Below, one piece after another: positions 45,686 to 54,837 of a stretch of DNA of 64,000 nt. Source of the stretch: CAZNNH01 sp964574335. GTDB taxonomy: Bacteria > Acidobacteriota > Vicinamibacteria > Fen-336. The stretch is taken from NCBI GenBank assembly GCA_964574335.1, contig CAZNNH010000006.1, positions 1-64,000 of the forward strand, written 5' to 3'. The position numbers and the translations under genes are program-made. The notes below the pieces were generated by a model, which made no database searches, was not told the DNA's origin, and worked only from the letters and a program-made list of their open reading frames with translations. How positions within the stretch are numbered: the stretch's first letter is position 1; each line of letters starts with the position of its first letter.

Positions 45686-47143
45686 CTATGCCACGCCGGC
45701 ACCCCGGGGCGGAATCGGCTCCGGGGCGGCGCGACCGGCCGCGTTCTCGCCCTCGTGGTAGCTCGGCTCGACGTTGACCGCCCACACGTCGTGGTCGGCC
45801 CCGGCCACGTTGCGGGCCGCGTGCAGACCGGCCAGCATCGAGTGGTCCTGGTTGTTGTAGCGGTGCTGGCCGCCGCGGCCGATCACCTGCAGGTTTCGGA
45901 GGCCCCCGAGGTACTCGCGCAGCCCGGCGATCGTCTCGCGATAGCCGCCATCGTAGACGGGATAGGCCTTGGCCATCCGGACCGCGGCACCGTCCTCGAC
46001 CTCGGACGGCGCCAGCAGCCCCAGACGGGCCGCCTCGTCCCGAGCCAGCGCCACCAGGGAGGCGTCGGACGAAGACCAGAGAGAATCGCCCTGGTTCACG
46101 AAGTACTCGAGCCCCAGCGAGGTCTTGGCCGGGTCCGGCACCATGGCCGGGCTCCAGTTCTTGAAGTTCTGGATCCGCCCCACCCGCACCTCGGGGGAGT
46201 GGACGTAGATCCAGTTGTCGGCGAAAACCTGGGGCCGGTCGACCACCAGGCAGACGGTGAGGAAGTCGCGGTAGTGAAGGCGGCGTGCCAGGCGCAACAC
46301 CGGCTCGGGCGCGGGTGGGTCGAGGGCCAGCACCAGCTCGCCGATGGGCATCGACGAGATGACCTGGTCCGCTTCGACCCACCGCTCAGGGCCCGAGGGG
46401 TCCGAGACCGCGACCGCGTGGACCCTCCCTTGAGAGTGACGCAGCCGCGAGACGGCGACCTGCCGCCGCACACGGCTGCCCAGGCGGTCGGCCACCCGCT
46501 CCCACATCATCCCGGGGCCGAGGCGCGGGTAGTGGAAGCGATCGATCAGGGTGGTGGCGATGGCCCCGCCATCGGAGCCGAAGAGCGCGTTCCGAAGGGC
46601 GCCCGCCAGGTCCAGGCTCTTGATCCGCTGGGCCGCCCAGTCCGCGGAGATCTCCGAGCACGGCATCCCCCAGACCTTCTCGGTGTAGGTCTTGAAGAAG
46701 GTCCGATAGAGCCGGGACCCGAAGCGGTTGCTCACCCACTGCTCGAAGCTGTGCTCCTCGGCGGTGGGGCGCAGGCGTGCCCGTGCGTAGCTGGCCAGGA
46801 TCCGGAGCGCCTCGACCGGCCCCAGGCCGACCAGGGCATTCCAGGGACGCAGCGGGTAGTCGAAGAAGCGGTTGCGGAAGTGGATCCTCGAGACCCGGCG
46901 CCGCTCCAGCAGGTCGGGGCCCAGCACCTCCTCCCACAGCGCCTGAACCTCGGGCACCTTGGTGAAGAAGCGGTGGCCGCCGATGTCGAAGCGAAAGCCT
47001 CGATGGCGGACGGTCCGGGACAGGCCGCCCACCGTGTCGTCCTTCTCCAGGACCAGGCCGTCGATGCCGAGCCGGACCAGCTCGTGGCCCGCCGTCAGCC
47101 CTGCCGGCCCTCCGCCGATGACGACGGTGAAGGGGCGGGTCAC
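45686..47143 (-). CDS. FAD-dependent oxidoreductase, UDP-galactopyranose-mutase-like
   Basis: 485 residues, GTG start at 47143 overlapping the SGNH hydrolase stop by 4 bp. FAD motif IGGGPAGLTAGHELVRLG, EKDDTVGGLSRTV, and FDIGGHRFFTK with YTEKVWGMPC resemble proteins annotated as UDP-galactopyranose mutase-like or protoporphyrinogen-oxidase-like amine oxidoreductases of glycan loci. A distinct C-terminal stretch RYNNQDHSM ends the FAD domain. It probably rearranges a nucleotide sugar for glycan assembly; the substrate cannot be told. Confidence 0.82.
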   Translation of the reverse strand: MTRPFTVVIGGGPAGLTAGHELVRLGIDGLVLEKDDTVGGLSRTVRHRGFRFDIGGHRFFTKVPEVQALWEEVLGPDLLERRRVSRIHFRNRFFDYPLRPWNALVGLGPVEALRILASYARARLRPTAEEHSFEQWVSNRFGSRLYRTFFKTYTEKVWGMPCSEISADWAAQRIKSLDLAGALRNALFGSDGGAIATTLIDRFHYPRLGPGMMWERVADRLGSRVRRQVAVSRLRHSQGRVHAVAVSDPSGPERWVEADQVISSMPIGELVLALDPPAPEPVLRLARRLHYRDFLTVCLVVDRPQVFADNWIYVHSPEVRVGRIQNFKNWSPAMVPDPAKTSLGLEYFVNQGDSLWSSSDASLVALARDEAARLGLLAPSEVEDGAAVRMAKAYPVYDGGYRETIAGLREYLGGLRNLQVIGRGGQHRYNNQDHSMLAGLHAARNVAGADHDVWAVNVEPSYHEGENAAGRAAPEPIPPRGAGVA

Positions 47144-48420
47144 GGCGAGGCCGGGTCACGGCGGATCTGGTAGCACCGGGTCTGCGGCTGCGCGGCATCG
47201 CGCCGGGAGCGTTGGGCCTGCTCGTCCTGGCGCCAGAGCGTCTCGGCCGTCTCGGCCAGCTCGGGCTGTTCGTCGACGGCCGCCAGGACCTGGCGGCGCA
47301 CCCGCTCGAGCTCGTGGCGCGACTCGGCGGCCCACAGGACCGGGAACGCCTGCGCTCTCATGGGAGTGCGAAGCCGGGCCAGGTTGACGCCGTCCCGGAA
47401 CTCTGCGGCGGTCAGGGTGGCGATCGGCTGCCCATCGATCGTCAGATCGTAGCGACCTGGAGCCAGGCCCGTCACCACCAGCGGTTGCTGGTCGAGCGTC
47501 TCCAGGCCGGCGCCCGCCCGTTCGGCCAGCGCCACGTCAGCATCGGCGAAGTCCAGGGGGAGCGGGAGCGACTCGTCGAGCTGGCTCCAGCCGGCTCCTT
47601 GCTCGGTCGCCTCCAGTTCGGTCACCTGGGTCCGCTCGGCGGCGACCACCTCGCCCTTCCCCGCATCGATCTCCACCCGGCTGACCAGCCCCGGCGCCTG
47701 CCAGGCCCGCAGCAGCGCCGCCCCCATCATCAGATGGCCGGCGGCCGACGGGTGGACCCGGTCCGGGACCAGCATCCGCGCAAGGGCCGGCTCCTGTTGC
47801 TGTACAGCCAGCAAGCCGGCGTTCAGCGGTCCGTGGAAGTCCACCACCGAAGCGCCCAGCCGGGGCCCGAGCGCCCCCAGGTAGCAGCCGAAGCGCCGGA
47901 GCACGTCGTCGTAGCCCGGCCGGAACTGCGGGGGACGGGTGACGTCGTCGAATGGCGAGGGCTGGACCAGGAAGAGGCGGACGGCGGGGAGCGCCTCCTT
48001 CAACCTGGCCACCAGGGACCGGTAGCCCTCCGCGAAGGCGGCGAAGGTCGGGGCGTCGTAGCGCCTGTACCCTCCGTCGTTCATGCCCAGCATGATGGTG
48101 ACCACGGTGGGCTGGACGGAGATCACGTCGCGCCGCAGGCGTTCCCCGATCGAGCCTGCCCCGCCGCCCGCCACCGTGTCGCCGCCGACGCCGGCGTTGT
48201 AGAAGCGGACGTCCCAGCGCGGAAAGCGCGTCGCCACGTACGTCTCCACCAGCCGCGCGTAGCCGCCGTCCTGGGTGATGCTGTCGCCGTAGAAGACCAC
48301 CCGATCGCCGTCGCGAAGTGTGAAGGCGCCCCCCCGATCGGCCGCCAGCAGAGATGGCGGGGCCCACGCGAGCACACAGCCAGCCAGCCACGCAAGGCCT
48401 CTCCCAGCCCTCTTCTTCAC
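47140..48420 (-). CDS. Exported SGNH/GDSL hydrolase
   Basis: 426 residues from GTG 48420 (GGAGG 7 nt upstream). Signal peptide LAWLAGCVLAWAPPSLLA. SGNH blocks: block I VVFYGDSITQDGG (Ser), block II NAGVGGDTV (Gly), block III LGMNDGG (Asn) and block V DRVHPSAAGH (Asp/His). A C-terminal beta domain and an Arg/Gln-rich tail follow. It is expected to be an esterase for acetylated sugars or lipids in the periplasm. It is translated with the flavoprotein and divergent from the corrinoid operon. Confidence 0.88.
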   Translation of the reverse strand: MKKRAGRGLAWLAGCVLAWAPPSLLAADRGGAFTLRDGDRVVFYGDSITQDGGYARLVETYVATRFPRWDVRFYNAGVGGDTVAGGGAGSIGERLRRDVISVQPTVVTIMLGMNDGGYRRYDAPTFAAFAEGYRSLVARLKEALPAVRLFLVQPSPFDDVTRPPQFRPGYDDVLRRFGCYLGALGPRLGASVVDFHGPLNAGLLAVQQQEPALARMLVPDRVHPSAAGHLMMGAALLRAWQAPGLVSRVEIDAGKGEVVAAERTQVTELEATEQGAGWSQLDESLPLPLDFADADVALAERAGAGLETLDQQPLVVTGLAPGRYDLTIDGQPIATLTAAEFRDGVNLARLRTPMRAQAFPVLWAAESRHELERVRRQVLAAVDEQPELAETAETLWRQDEQAQRSRRDAAQPQTRCYQIRRDPASP

Positions 48421-48462
48421 GCTGATCCTCCCGCTCCGCCGATGCCGTTCGCGCATCGAGTG

Positions 48463-48471
48463 TGCCAGAAT
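48463..48471 (+). promoter_or_regulatory. Extended -10 promoter of the corrinoid-sensor operon
   Basis: TGCCAGAAT (TGn plus CAGAAT) at 48463-48471 predicts transcription from about 48478. This makes the in-frame GTG at 48462 unusable and favours the GTG at 48498 as start of the first gene, with a 20-nt leader. Confidence 0.45.
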
Positions 48472-48497
48472 ACCTCCATACTCTGAGAGCCAGAGCC

Positions 48498-49145
48498 GTG
48501 GATCGAGAGCCGAGCCTGACCGCTGCACGCGCCGAGCTGGAGCGAGCGCTCCTGTCGATGGATCGCCTGGCCGCAAGACGTGTGCTCGCCGAGACGTTGG
48601 CACAGGGCCCCCTCGCCAGCGTGGAAGCGCTGCTGGTCCCCGCCCTCGAGAAGATCGGCCGCGACTGGGAGCAGGGCAAGGTGGCCCTCTCCCAGGTTTA
48701 CATGAGCGGACGCATCAGCGAGGAGCTGATCGAGGAGCTGCTGCCGCTGACGCCGGAGGGGAGCTCGGACCGCCCCATCGTCGCGATCACCATGCTCCAC
48801 GACTTCCATCTCCTCGGCAAACGCATCGTCACCTCGATGCTGCGGGCCAACGGGCTCGTCGTCCGCGACTACGGCCGCACCGAGGTGGACGAGCTGGTCG
48901 AGCGGGTCCGCCGGGAGCAGGTCTCGATCCTGCTCATCTCGACCCTGATGCTCTCCTCGGCGCTCCGGGTCGAGGACGTGATCACCGGGCTTCGCGAGTC
49001 GGGGCCTTCGGTGAAGGTGGCGGTCGGGGGGGCGCCGTTCCGCTTCGACGAGCAGCTCTACCTCGAGGTCGGCGCCGACGCCTACGGCCGCAACGCCAGC
49101 GACGCCCTGCGGCTGGTGTCCGGCTGGCTGGAGGGACGCCCGTGA
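48498..49145 (+). CDS. Cobalamin (corrinoid)-binding protein
   Basis: 215 residues from GTG 48498 (or 227 from GTG 48462). The N-terminal half is a helical cap (AARAELERALLSMDRLAA, VEALLVPALEKIGRDWEQG) as in B12-binding_2 domains of methyltransferase corrinoid proteins. The C-terminal Rossmann half has the base-off ligand motif DFHLLG (D-x-H-x-x-G), then VSILLISTLMLSSALRVED and VAVGGAPFRF. It should carry a methyl group or act as a cobalamin-dependent sensor in the cytoplasm. It is shorter than typical corrinoid proteins only because no extra domain is attached. The next gene overlaps by 4 bp. Confidence 0.88.
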   Translation: MDREPSLTAARAELERALLSMDRLAARRVLAETLAQGPLASVEALLVPALEKIGRDWEQGKVALSQVYMSGRISEELIEELLPLTPEGSSDRPIVAITMLHDFHLLGKRIVTSMLRANGLVVRDYGRTEVDELVERVRREQVSILLISTLMLSSALRVEDVITGLRESGPSVKVAVGGAPFRFDEQLYLEVGADAYGRNASDALRLVSGWLEGRP

Positions 49146-50182
49146 CCCCTCTTCAACGAGTCCTCGCCACCTTGGCCCACAGGGAGCCGGACCGGGTCCC
49201 GCTGTTCCTGCTGCTGACCGGCCACGGGGCCCGCGAGCTGGGCCTCTCGGTCAGGGAATACTTCTCGAAAGCCGAGCACGTGGCGGAGGGGCAGCTCCGC
49301 CTGCGGGCTCGCTTCGGGCACGACTGCTACTACCCCTTCTTCTACGCGGCGGTGGAGGTGGAGGCGTTCGGCGGAGAGGTCCTCTACGTCGACGACGGGC
49401 CTCCCAACTCCGGCCGACCGATCCTGTCCGGACCCGAGGACATCCGGAGGCTGAAGGCCCCGTCGGTGCACGACACGCCCTGCCTGACCAAGGTGCTGGA
49501 GGCGATCCGGCGCCTCAAGTCGGAGGCCCGGGACGAGGTACCGATCATCGGCGTGGTGATGTCGCCCTTCTCGCTGCCGGTGATGCAGCTCGGCTTCGAG
49601 CGCTACCTGGACCTGATCCACGACCAGCCCGCCCTGTTCGCCCGGCTGATGGAGGTAAACGAGTCCTTCTGCGTGGAGTACGCCAATGCCCAGCTCGACG
49701 CCGGGGCCACCGCCATCTGCTACTTCGACCCAGTCTCGTCGTCCACCATCACGCCTCCCGAGCTGTATCGGCGGACCGGATTCGAGGTCGCCCGGCGGAC
49801 GCTTTGCCGGATCCACGGCCCCACCGCCACCCACATGGCCTCGGGGCGTTGTCTCCCGATCGTGGCCGACCTGGCCGAGACGGGGACCTCGGCGGTGGGG
49901 GTCAGCGTCGACGAGGACCTGGCCGCGCTGAAGCGGAGCTGCGCCGGACGGCTCACGCTGCTCGGCAACCTCAACGGGATCGAGATGCGGCGCTGGAGCC
50001 CGGAAGGGGCCGCGGGGCACGTCAAGCAGGCCGTCGCTACCGCCGGTCCGGGCGGCGGCTTCATCCTCTCCGACAACCACGGCGAGATCCCGTTCGGGGT
50101 CCCCGCGGCGGTGCTGCAGGCCCTGGTCGAGGCCACCGAGCGCTACGGCCGCTACCCCCTGGATGGGCTCGATGAGCGATGA
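49142..50182 (+). CDS. Uroporphyrinogen-decarboxylase-family methyltransferase (MtaA/MtbA-like)
   Basis: 346 residues; GTG overlaps the corrinoid protein stop (GTGA). The N-terminus TPLQRVLATLAHREPDRVP is the usual start of the UroD/MtaA family, and CYFDPVSSSTITPPELYR and GFILSDNHGEIPFGV fall on the TIM-barrel active-site ends. Coupled to a corrinoid-protein gene, it is more likely a corrinoid:acceptor methyltransferase than a heme enzyme. The zinc ligands expected near CRIHGP and C-terminal residues are plausible but not certain. Confidence 0.87.
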   Translation: MTPLQRVLATLAHREPDRVPLFLLLTGHGARELGLSVREYFSKAEHVAEGQLRLRARFGHDCYYPFFYAAVEVEAFGGEVLYVDDGPPNSGRPILSGPEDIRRLKAPSVHDTPCLTKVLEAIRRLKSEARDEVPIIGVVMSPFSLPVMQLGFERYLDLIHDQPALFARLMEVNESFCVEYANAQLDAGATAICYFDPVSSSTITPPELYRRTGFEVARRTLCRIHGPTATHMASGRCLPIVADLAETGTSAVGVSVDEDLAALKRSCAGRLTLLGNLNGIEMRRWSPEGAAGHVKQAVATAGPGGGFILSDNHGEIPFGVPAAVLQALVEATERYGRYPLDGLDER

Positions 50183-51989
50183 GCCCAAGCGCTGCCTGCT
50201 GGTCTGCCAATCGTATCTGGCCGAGGCGACGGCGGTGCTCGAGGGCGAGGATCTGCGGGACCTGTCGGTTCGCGCCTACCCGGCCGCGTGCCTCCGTGAC
50301 CGGCAAGCGCCACGCCCCTCCGGCGGTGAGCCGGCCGGCCCGGCGGCGGCGGATACCTGCCGGATCGTATGCGGGACCCGTGCCAGCGTGCCGTTCGAGC
50401 CGCTTCCGGAGGGACAGCATGTGGTCCGGCTGGAGCGCTGCTTCGATGCCGTCGCCGGGCGGCGCCTGGTCGACGAGCTGCTCTCGGGCGGCGCCCACCT
50501 GCTGACGCCGGGCTGGCTCGCCCGGTGGCGCGAGCACCTCCATGAGTGGGGGTTCGACGACCGCGAGATGGCGCGAGCCTTCTTCGCCGAGTCCGCCCGC
50601 CACCTGGTGCTGCTCGACACCGGCCTCGATCCGGAGAGCCCGAGAAGGCTCCAGGAGCTGGCCGCGTTCGTCGACCGACCCGCCGACATCATCACGGTGG
50701 GGCTCGACCGCTACCGCTCCTTCCTGGTTCGCACCCTCTCGGAGTGGCGGGTGGCGGAGGAGCGGCAGGCGGATCGGCGGGCGCTGGCCCAGGCCCAGCA
50801 GCGGGCCGCCGACTTCGGACTGCTGGTGGACCTGACCGGGAGCCTGGCCCAGGCCCACAGCGAGCGCGAAGCCATCGACCGCATCTTCGACGCCTTCGCC
50901 CTCCTGTTCGGTGCGGAACGCCTCTCGTACGTCGGGATCCGGGAGGGACGGCCGCCAGAGGTGTACGGCTGGCCGGCGGGCCAGCTCCCGGGGCCGGACC
51001 AGGTCAAGGATCTGCTCTCGATCTCGGGCGACCACGCCCGGCTGGCGGACGGCTTCCGCCTCCGCATCCGGCGCGGCGCCGAGAACCTGGGGGTCCTGGA
51101 GGCGGCGGGCTTCGAGGACCGCGAGAACCTGGACCGGTACCTGAACGTCGCCCTCAGCAGCGTAGGGGTCTGCGCGCTGGCGCTGGCCAACGCCTGCTCG
51201 TACCAACACCTTCAGCAGACCATCTCGGACCTCGAGCGCACCTCCGGGGAGCTGGAGGAGCGCAACCAGGCCCTCGACGCCTTCTCTCACACCGTCGCCC
51301 ACGACCTCAAGGCCCCGCTCACCAGCCTGCTCGGTTTCGCTGGGCTGGCGCTTTCGCAGTCCGACACCCTGAGCGCCGAGGAGCGCCGGTCCGAGCTCAG
51401 GCGGATCGTGTCGATCGGCCACAGGATGCACACCATCGTCCGCGAGCTCCTCCTCCTCGCCGAGGTCAGGAAAGCGGAGGTGGAGACGGCGACGCTGGAG
51501 ACCGCTTCCATCGTGGCCGAGGTTCGCGATCGTCTGGCGGCCGAGATCGAGTCGACCGGAGCCACCATCGTCGAGCCCGAGACGTGGCCCCGGGCGACGG
51601 GTCACCGGCCGTGGATCGAGCAGGTCTGGGCCAACCTGCTCGGAAACGCGCTGCGTCACGGCGGGCGCCCGCCCCGCATCACGCTGGGGACCCGGGTCGA
51701 GCCCGACGGGATGGTGCGCTTCACCGTCTCCGACCAGGGCCCGGGCATCCCCGACGAGGTGAAGCGGGAGCTCTTCGTGCCGTTCGGCAGCGCCGGGAAG
51801 GGGTCGGCCGGCGGACACGGCCTCGGGCTCTCGATCGTCCGGGACATCGTGAGCCGCTTCGGTGGCCAGGTGAGCGTGACCAGCACGCCCGGTCAGGGAG
51901 CCAGCTTCAGCTTCACGCTGCCCGGGGCGCCCCCGGAAGCGCCTCAAAGGCAGTCGGGCAACGGACCTCGCCAGCCGCCCGGGTCGTAG
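50172..51989 (+). CDS. Histidine kinase with N-terminal DUF1638-like domain
   Basis: 605 residues; the ATG at 50172 overlaps the methyltransferase end by 11 bp. Residues 1-190 resemble DUF1638 (CLLVCQSYLAEATAVLEG near the start, then LLTPGWLARWREHL and VLLDTGL). A GAF-like region follows at about 220-350 (LSYVGIREGRPPEVYGW). The kinase core has the phosphoacceptor His377 in TVAHDLKAPLTSLLGF, the N box LLGNALRHG, G1 DQGPGIP and G2 GGHGLGLSIV. There is no membrane segment, so the signal is cytoplasmic. No response regulator is encoded beside it. DUF1638 is, as far as I recall, often found near corrinoid methyltransferases, which supports a sensor tied to the two upstream genes. Confidence 0.88.
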   Translation: MSDEPKRCLLVCQSYLAEATAVLEGEDLRDLSVRAYPAACLRDRQAPRPSGGEPAGPAAADTCRIVCGTRASVPFEPLPEGQHVVRLERCFDAVAGRRLVDELLSGGAHLLTPGWLARWREHLHEWGFDDREMARAFFAESARHLVLLDTGLDPESPRRLQELAAFVDRPADIITVGLDRYRSFLVRTLSEWRVAEERQADRRALAQAQQRAADFGLLVDLTGSLAQAHSEREAIDRIFDAFALLFGAERLSYVGIREGRPPEVYGWPAGQLPGPDQVKDLLSISGDHARLADGFRLRIRRGAENLGVLEAAGFEDRENLDRYLNVALSSVGVCALALANACSYQHLQQTISDLERTSGELEERNQALDAFSHTVAHDLKAPLTSLLGFAGLALSQSDTLSAEERRSELRRIVSIGHRMHTIVRELLLLAEVRKAEVETATLETASIVAEVRDRLAAEIESTGATIVEPETWPRATGHRPWIEQVWANLLGNALRHGGRPPRITLGTRVEPDGMVRFTVSDQGPGIPDEVKRELFVPFGSAGKGSAGGHGLGLSIVRDIVSRFGGQVSVTSTPGQGASFSFTLPGAPPEAPQRQSGNGPRQPPGS

Positions 51990-53464
51990 CGGAGCAGCCA
52001 GAGCTCGGCGGGCTCGGCGTTGTCGAGGATCTCCCCCCGGCAGAGACGGGCCACCGGGACCCATTCATCGGGTGCCTCTGCGGTCGGCTCCAGAGCGTAG
52101 GCCGATCGGCCTTCGGCGTGCAGGCGCCTGGCCTCCGTGAGCAGCTCGTCGGGGTCGACCACGAGGTACCCGTCGGCGGCGAGCTGCTGCCGAGCGGCCA
52201 GGATGACGGGAAACGACTCCGGGTGGAGAAGCAGCACCGGCCGCTCCGAGACGGGGCGCTGCTTGAGCCACTGGGTCACCCGAAAGGGGAGCCGCGGGGT
52301 CTCGCGCTGCCCGTAGGCCACCGGCAGGCTGATGGCGCCCAGGCTGGCCAAGAGCGTCAGGCCGAGGGCCAATGCCGGCCCCCTCCGCGCCGGCAGGCCC
52401 AGCCCGGCCAGGATCGCCAGCAGCGGCAGGTACGGGAGGGTGTGACGCGGCCCCTCGGGATCGTGACCCAGCAGGAACCCGACGGTGTACGGCACCAGCC
52501 AGGCGAGCACCAGCCACAGCGGCCACCTCTCGCGTGAGCGGAGAAGCCGTGTGGCCCCGACCAGGAGCAGCGGCACCAGGGTCGACACGGTCAGCAGGCG
52601 AGGCACCATGAAACCCCGCCCCCACGCGCCGAGGCCGGAGACGACGACGGTCCGGAAAAGGCGCAGCGGCCGGAGAAGCGGCTCCGGGTCGCCGACGATG
52701 CTGCCCCCCCACTTGTTGAAGTGGCCGCCGACGTGCACGCGGGCCGCCTCCACCAGACCCCACCCGTCCTGGGCGAACTGCCAGCTCAGCCAGGCGAGCA
52801 CCGCCAGCAGGAAGGCGAGGCCCGCGGCCAGCCGGACCGGCACGCCGAGCAGCCGACGCCCCCGCACCGGGGTGAGGACGAGCGCGCAGCCGAAGGGAAG
52901 GACGAGACCCACGTAGGTCAGCCGAGCGCCGGGGGTCAGGCCGGCCAACGTCCCCGCGGCGACCAGAAAGGCCCCGCCCTCCTCGCCCCGTGCCAGGGCG
53001 AGGGCGCAGCACCAGAGCATGCCGACCGCCAGGCACAGCGCGGTGGGGTCGGCGAAGATCTCGCTGCCGAGGGTCAGGAACAGCGGGGTGAGGGCCAGCG
53101 CCCCGGCCGCCAGCAGCCCGGAGGCGATGCCGTCGGCGGCTCCACCGCCGATGGCCCGACGGAAGACCCGGGCGGTCAGGGCCGTGGGCCACAGCAAGAG
53201 CGTCGAGGCGAGGATCGACAGCAGGTGAAGGGCGCGGGCCGGGTCATTGGTGGCGGCCCTCACCAGCTTCCCGAGCCAGATGTAGACGGGGTAGCCGGGA
53301 AAGTGGGGGTGCTGCACCGGCACCGAGTAGTCCACCACCCCGTTGACGAAGTTGAGGCCGTCCGGATGCTCGATCACCGGCGGGACGGTGGCCATCCGAA
53401 GCCAGAGCATCGAGAGGCTCAGCAGCACCGCCAGCGTGAGGACCAGGAGCCGGCGCGGGGGCAT
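51944..53464 (-). CDS. Multi-pass membrane glycosyltransferase-like protein (GT-C fold)
   Basis: 506 residues with about 11 membrane segments and an exterior C-terminal domain of 110 residues. The first loop after helix 1 has an acidic/His motif (EHPDGLNFVNGVVD, then HPHFPGYPVY), as in polyprenyl-phosphate-sugar dependent GT-C enzymes such as the GT39/GT83 group. It would add a sugar to a lipid, protein or glycan on the outer side of the inner membrane. It ends inside the histidine kinase gene, overlapping it by 46 bp tail to tail. Confidence 0.75.
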   Translation of the reverse strand: MPPRRLLVLTLAVLLSLSMLWLRMATVPPVIEHPDGLNFVNGVVDYSVPVQHPHFPGYPVYIWLGKLVRAATNDPARALHLLSILASTLLLWPTALTARVFRRAIGGGAADGIASGLLAAGALALTPLFLTLGSEIFADPTALCLAVGMLWCCALALARGEEGGAFLVAAGTLAGLTPGARLTYVGLVLPFGCALVLTPVRGRRLLGVPVRLAAGLAFLLAVLAWLSWQFAQDGWGLVEAARVHVGGHFNKWGGSIVGDPEPLLRPLRLFRTVVVSGLGAWGRGFMVPRLLTVSTLVPLLLVGATRLLRSRERWPLWLVLAWLVPYTVGFLLGHDPEGPRHTLPYLPLLAILAGLGLPARRGPALALGLTLLASLGAISLPVAYGQRETPRLPFRVTQWLKQRPVSERPVLLLHPESFPVILAARQQLAADGYLVVDPDELLTEARRLHAEGRSAYALEPTAEAPDEWVPVARLCRGEILDNAEPAELWLLRYDPGGWRGPLPDCL

Positions 53465-53466
53465 TC

Positions 53467-53496
53467 TTGATGGCAGGGTAACACGCAGCGTATGCT
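53467..53496 (+). promoter_or_regulatory. Promoter of the rhamnose genes
   Basis: TTGATG at 53467-53472 and TATGCT at 53491-53496 are 18 bp apart, a reasonable sigma-70 promoter. The start near 53503 gives a short leader with GGGAGGGG before the ATG at 53535. Confidence 0.5.
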
Positions 53497-53534
53497 TCCC
53501 GCGCCTGGTACGGACGCCGGAAGGGAGGGGATGG

Positions 53535-54827
53535 ATGGGCTCCAGGTTGGACGCATCGAGGATCGCCGACTGGAACCGGCCGCTTCTGGGCCCGCTCGAC
53601 GAAGACTACGAGCACCTCGGGCGCCAGCTCGGCCGGCGCGGCATCGACATCGAGAAGCTCACCGAGCGCGCCCAGGCCTTCCGGGTGGCGGTCCCCTCCT
53701 GGGGAGTGGGCACCGGCGGCACCCGCTTCGCCCGGTTCCCGGGGCCGGGCGAGCCGCGCGACGTCTTCGAGAAGCTCGACGACTGCGAGGTGATCCTGAA
53801 GCTGACCGGGATCACCCCCGGCATCTCACTGCACATCCCCTGGGACAAGCCCGAGAGCTGTGCCACCCTCAAGTCCCACGCCCAGGAGCGAGGCCTGTTC
53901 GTCGACTCGATGAACTCGAACACCTTCGAGGACCAGCCCGGCCAGGAGCTCTCCTACAAGTTCGGCAGCCTGTCCCACACCGACCCCGCGGTGAGGCGCC
54001 AGGCCATCGCCCACAACATCGAATGCCTGGAGCTGGGCCGGCAGCTCGGGGCCCGCTCCCACACGATCTGGATCGGGGACGGGGGCAACTTCCCCGGCCA
54101 AGTCCACATCCGGCAGGCGCTTCTCCGCTACCTCGCCAGCCTGCGCGAGATCTACGCGGCGCTGCCCCCCGGCCTCAAGCTTTTCCTCGAGCACAAGCTC
54201 TACGAGCCCGCCTTCTACTCCACGGTGATCAACGACTGGGGGACCAGCTACTACTGCGCCCGCGAGCTGGGCGAACGGGCCTTCTCCCTGGTGGACCTGG
54301 GCCACCATGCCCCGAACGCCAACATCGAGATGATCGTGGCGCGCCTGATCCACTTCGGCAAGCTGGCCGGCTTCCACTTCAACGACAGCAAGTACGGCGA
54401 CGACGACCTGGACGCGGGGTCGATCAAGCCGTTCCAGCTCTTCCTGATCTTCAACGAGCTGGTCGACGCCGAGCTACAGGCGGTGCCCGGCTTCGACCCC
54501 GCCTACATGCTCGACCAGTCGCACAACGTCACCGACCCGATCGAGTCGCTGATCACGAGCGCCTTGGAGCTGGCACGGGCCCACCTTCAGGCCCACCTGG
54601 TGGACCGGGCCGCTCTTTCCGAGCAGCAGCAGAGAAACGACGCCCTGATGGCCCTTCGGACCCTCAAGCAGGCCTTCCACACCGACGTCACGCCGATCCT
54701 GGCGATGGCGCGACGACGGAAAGGCAGCGCCATCGACCCGGTGGCGGCCTACCGGAAGAGCGGCTACCGGCAGCGCAAGGCCGAGGAACGGCCCGCCTCC
54801 ACGCGGGGCGGCGCCGGCATCGTGTAG
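53535..54827 (+). CDS. rhaI: L-rhamnose isomerase, RhaI type
   Basis: 430 residues. ATG 53535 follows GGGAGGGG by 4 nt. The TIM-barrel shows FRVAVPSWGVGTGGTRFARF near the start, ISLHIPWDKPE, FVDSMNSNTFEDQ, FLEHKLYEPAFYST and FHFNDSKYGDDDLDAGS, the metal- and sugar-binding blocks of the RhaI family found in many bacteria that lack classical RhaA. It converts L-rhamnose to L-rhamnulose in the cytoplasm. The kinase gene follows 10 bp later. Confidence 0.92.
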   Translation: MGSRLDASRIADWNRPLLGPLDEDYEHLGRQLGRRGIDIEKLTERAQAFRVAVPSWGVGTGGTRFARFPGPGEPRDVFEKLDDCEVILKLTGITPGISLHIPWDKPESCATLKSHAQERGLFVDSMNSNTFEDQPGQELSYKFGSLSHTDPAVRRQAIAHNIECLELGRQLGARSHTIWIGDGGNFPGQVHIRQALLRYLASLREIYAALPPGLKLFLEHKLYEPAFYSTVINDWGTSYYCARELGERAFSLVDLGHHAPNANIEMIVARLIHFGKLAGFHFNDSKYGDDDLDAGSIKPFQLFLIFNELVDAELQAVPGFDPAYMLDQSHNVTDPIESLITSALELARAHLQAHLVDRAALSEQQQRNDALMALRTLKQAFHTDVTPILAMARRRKGSAIDPVAAYRKSGYRQRKAEERPASTRGGAGIV

Positions 54828-54837
54828 ACGGGCCGCG

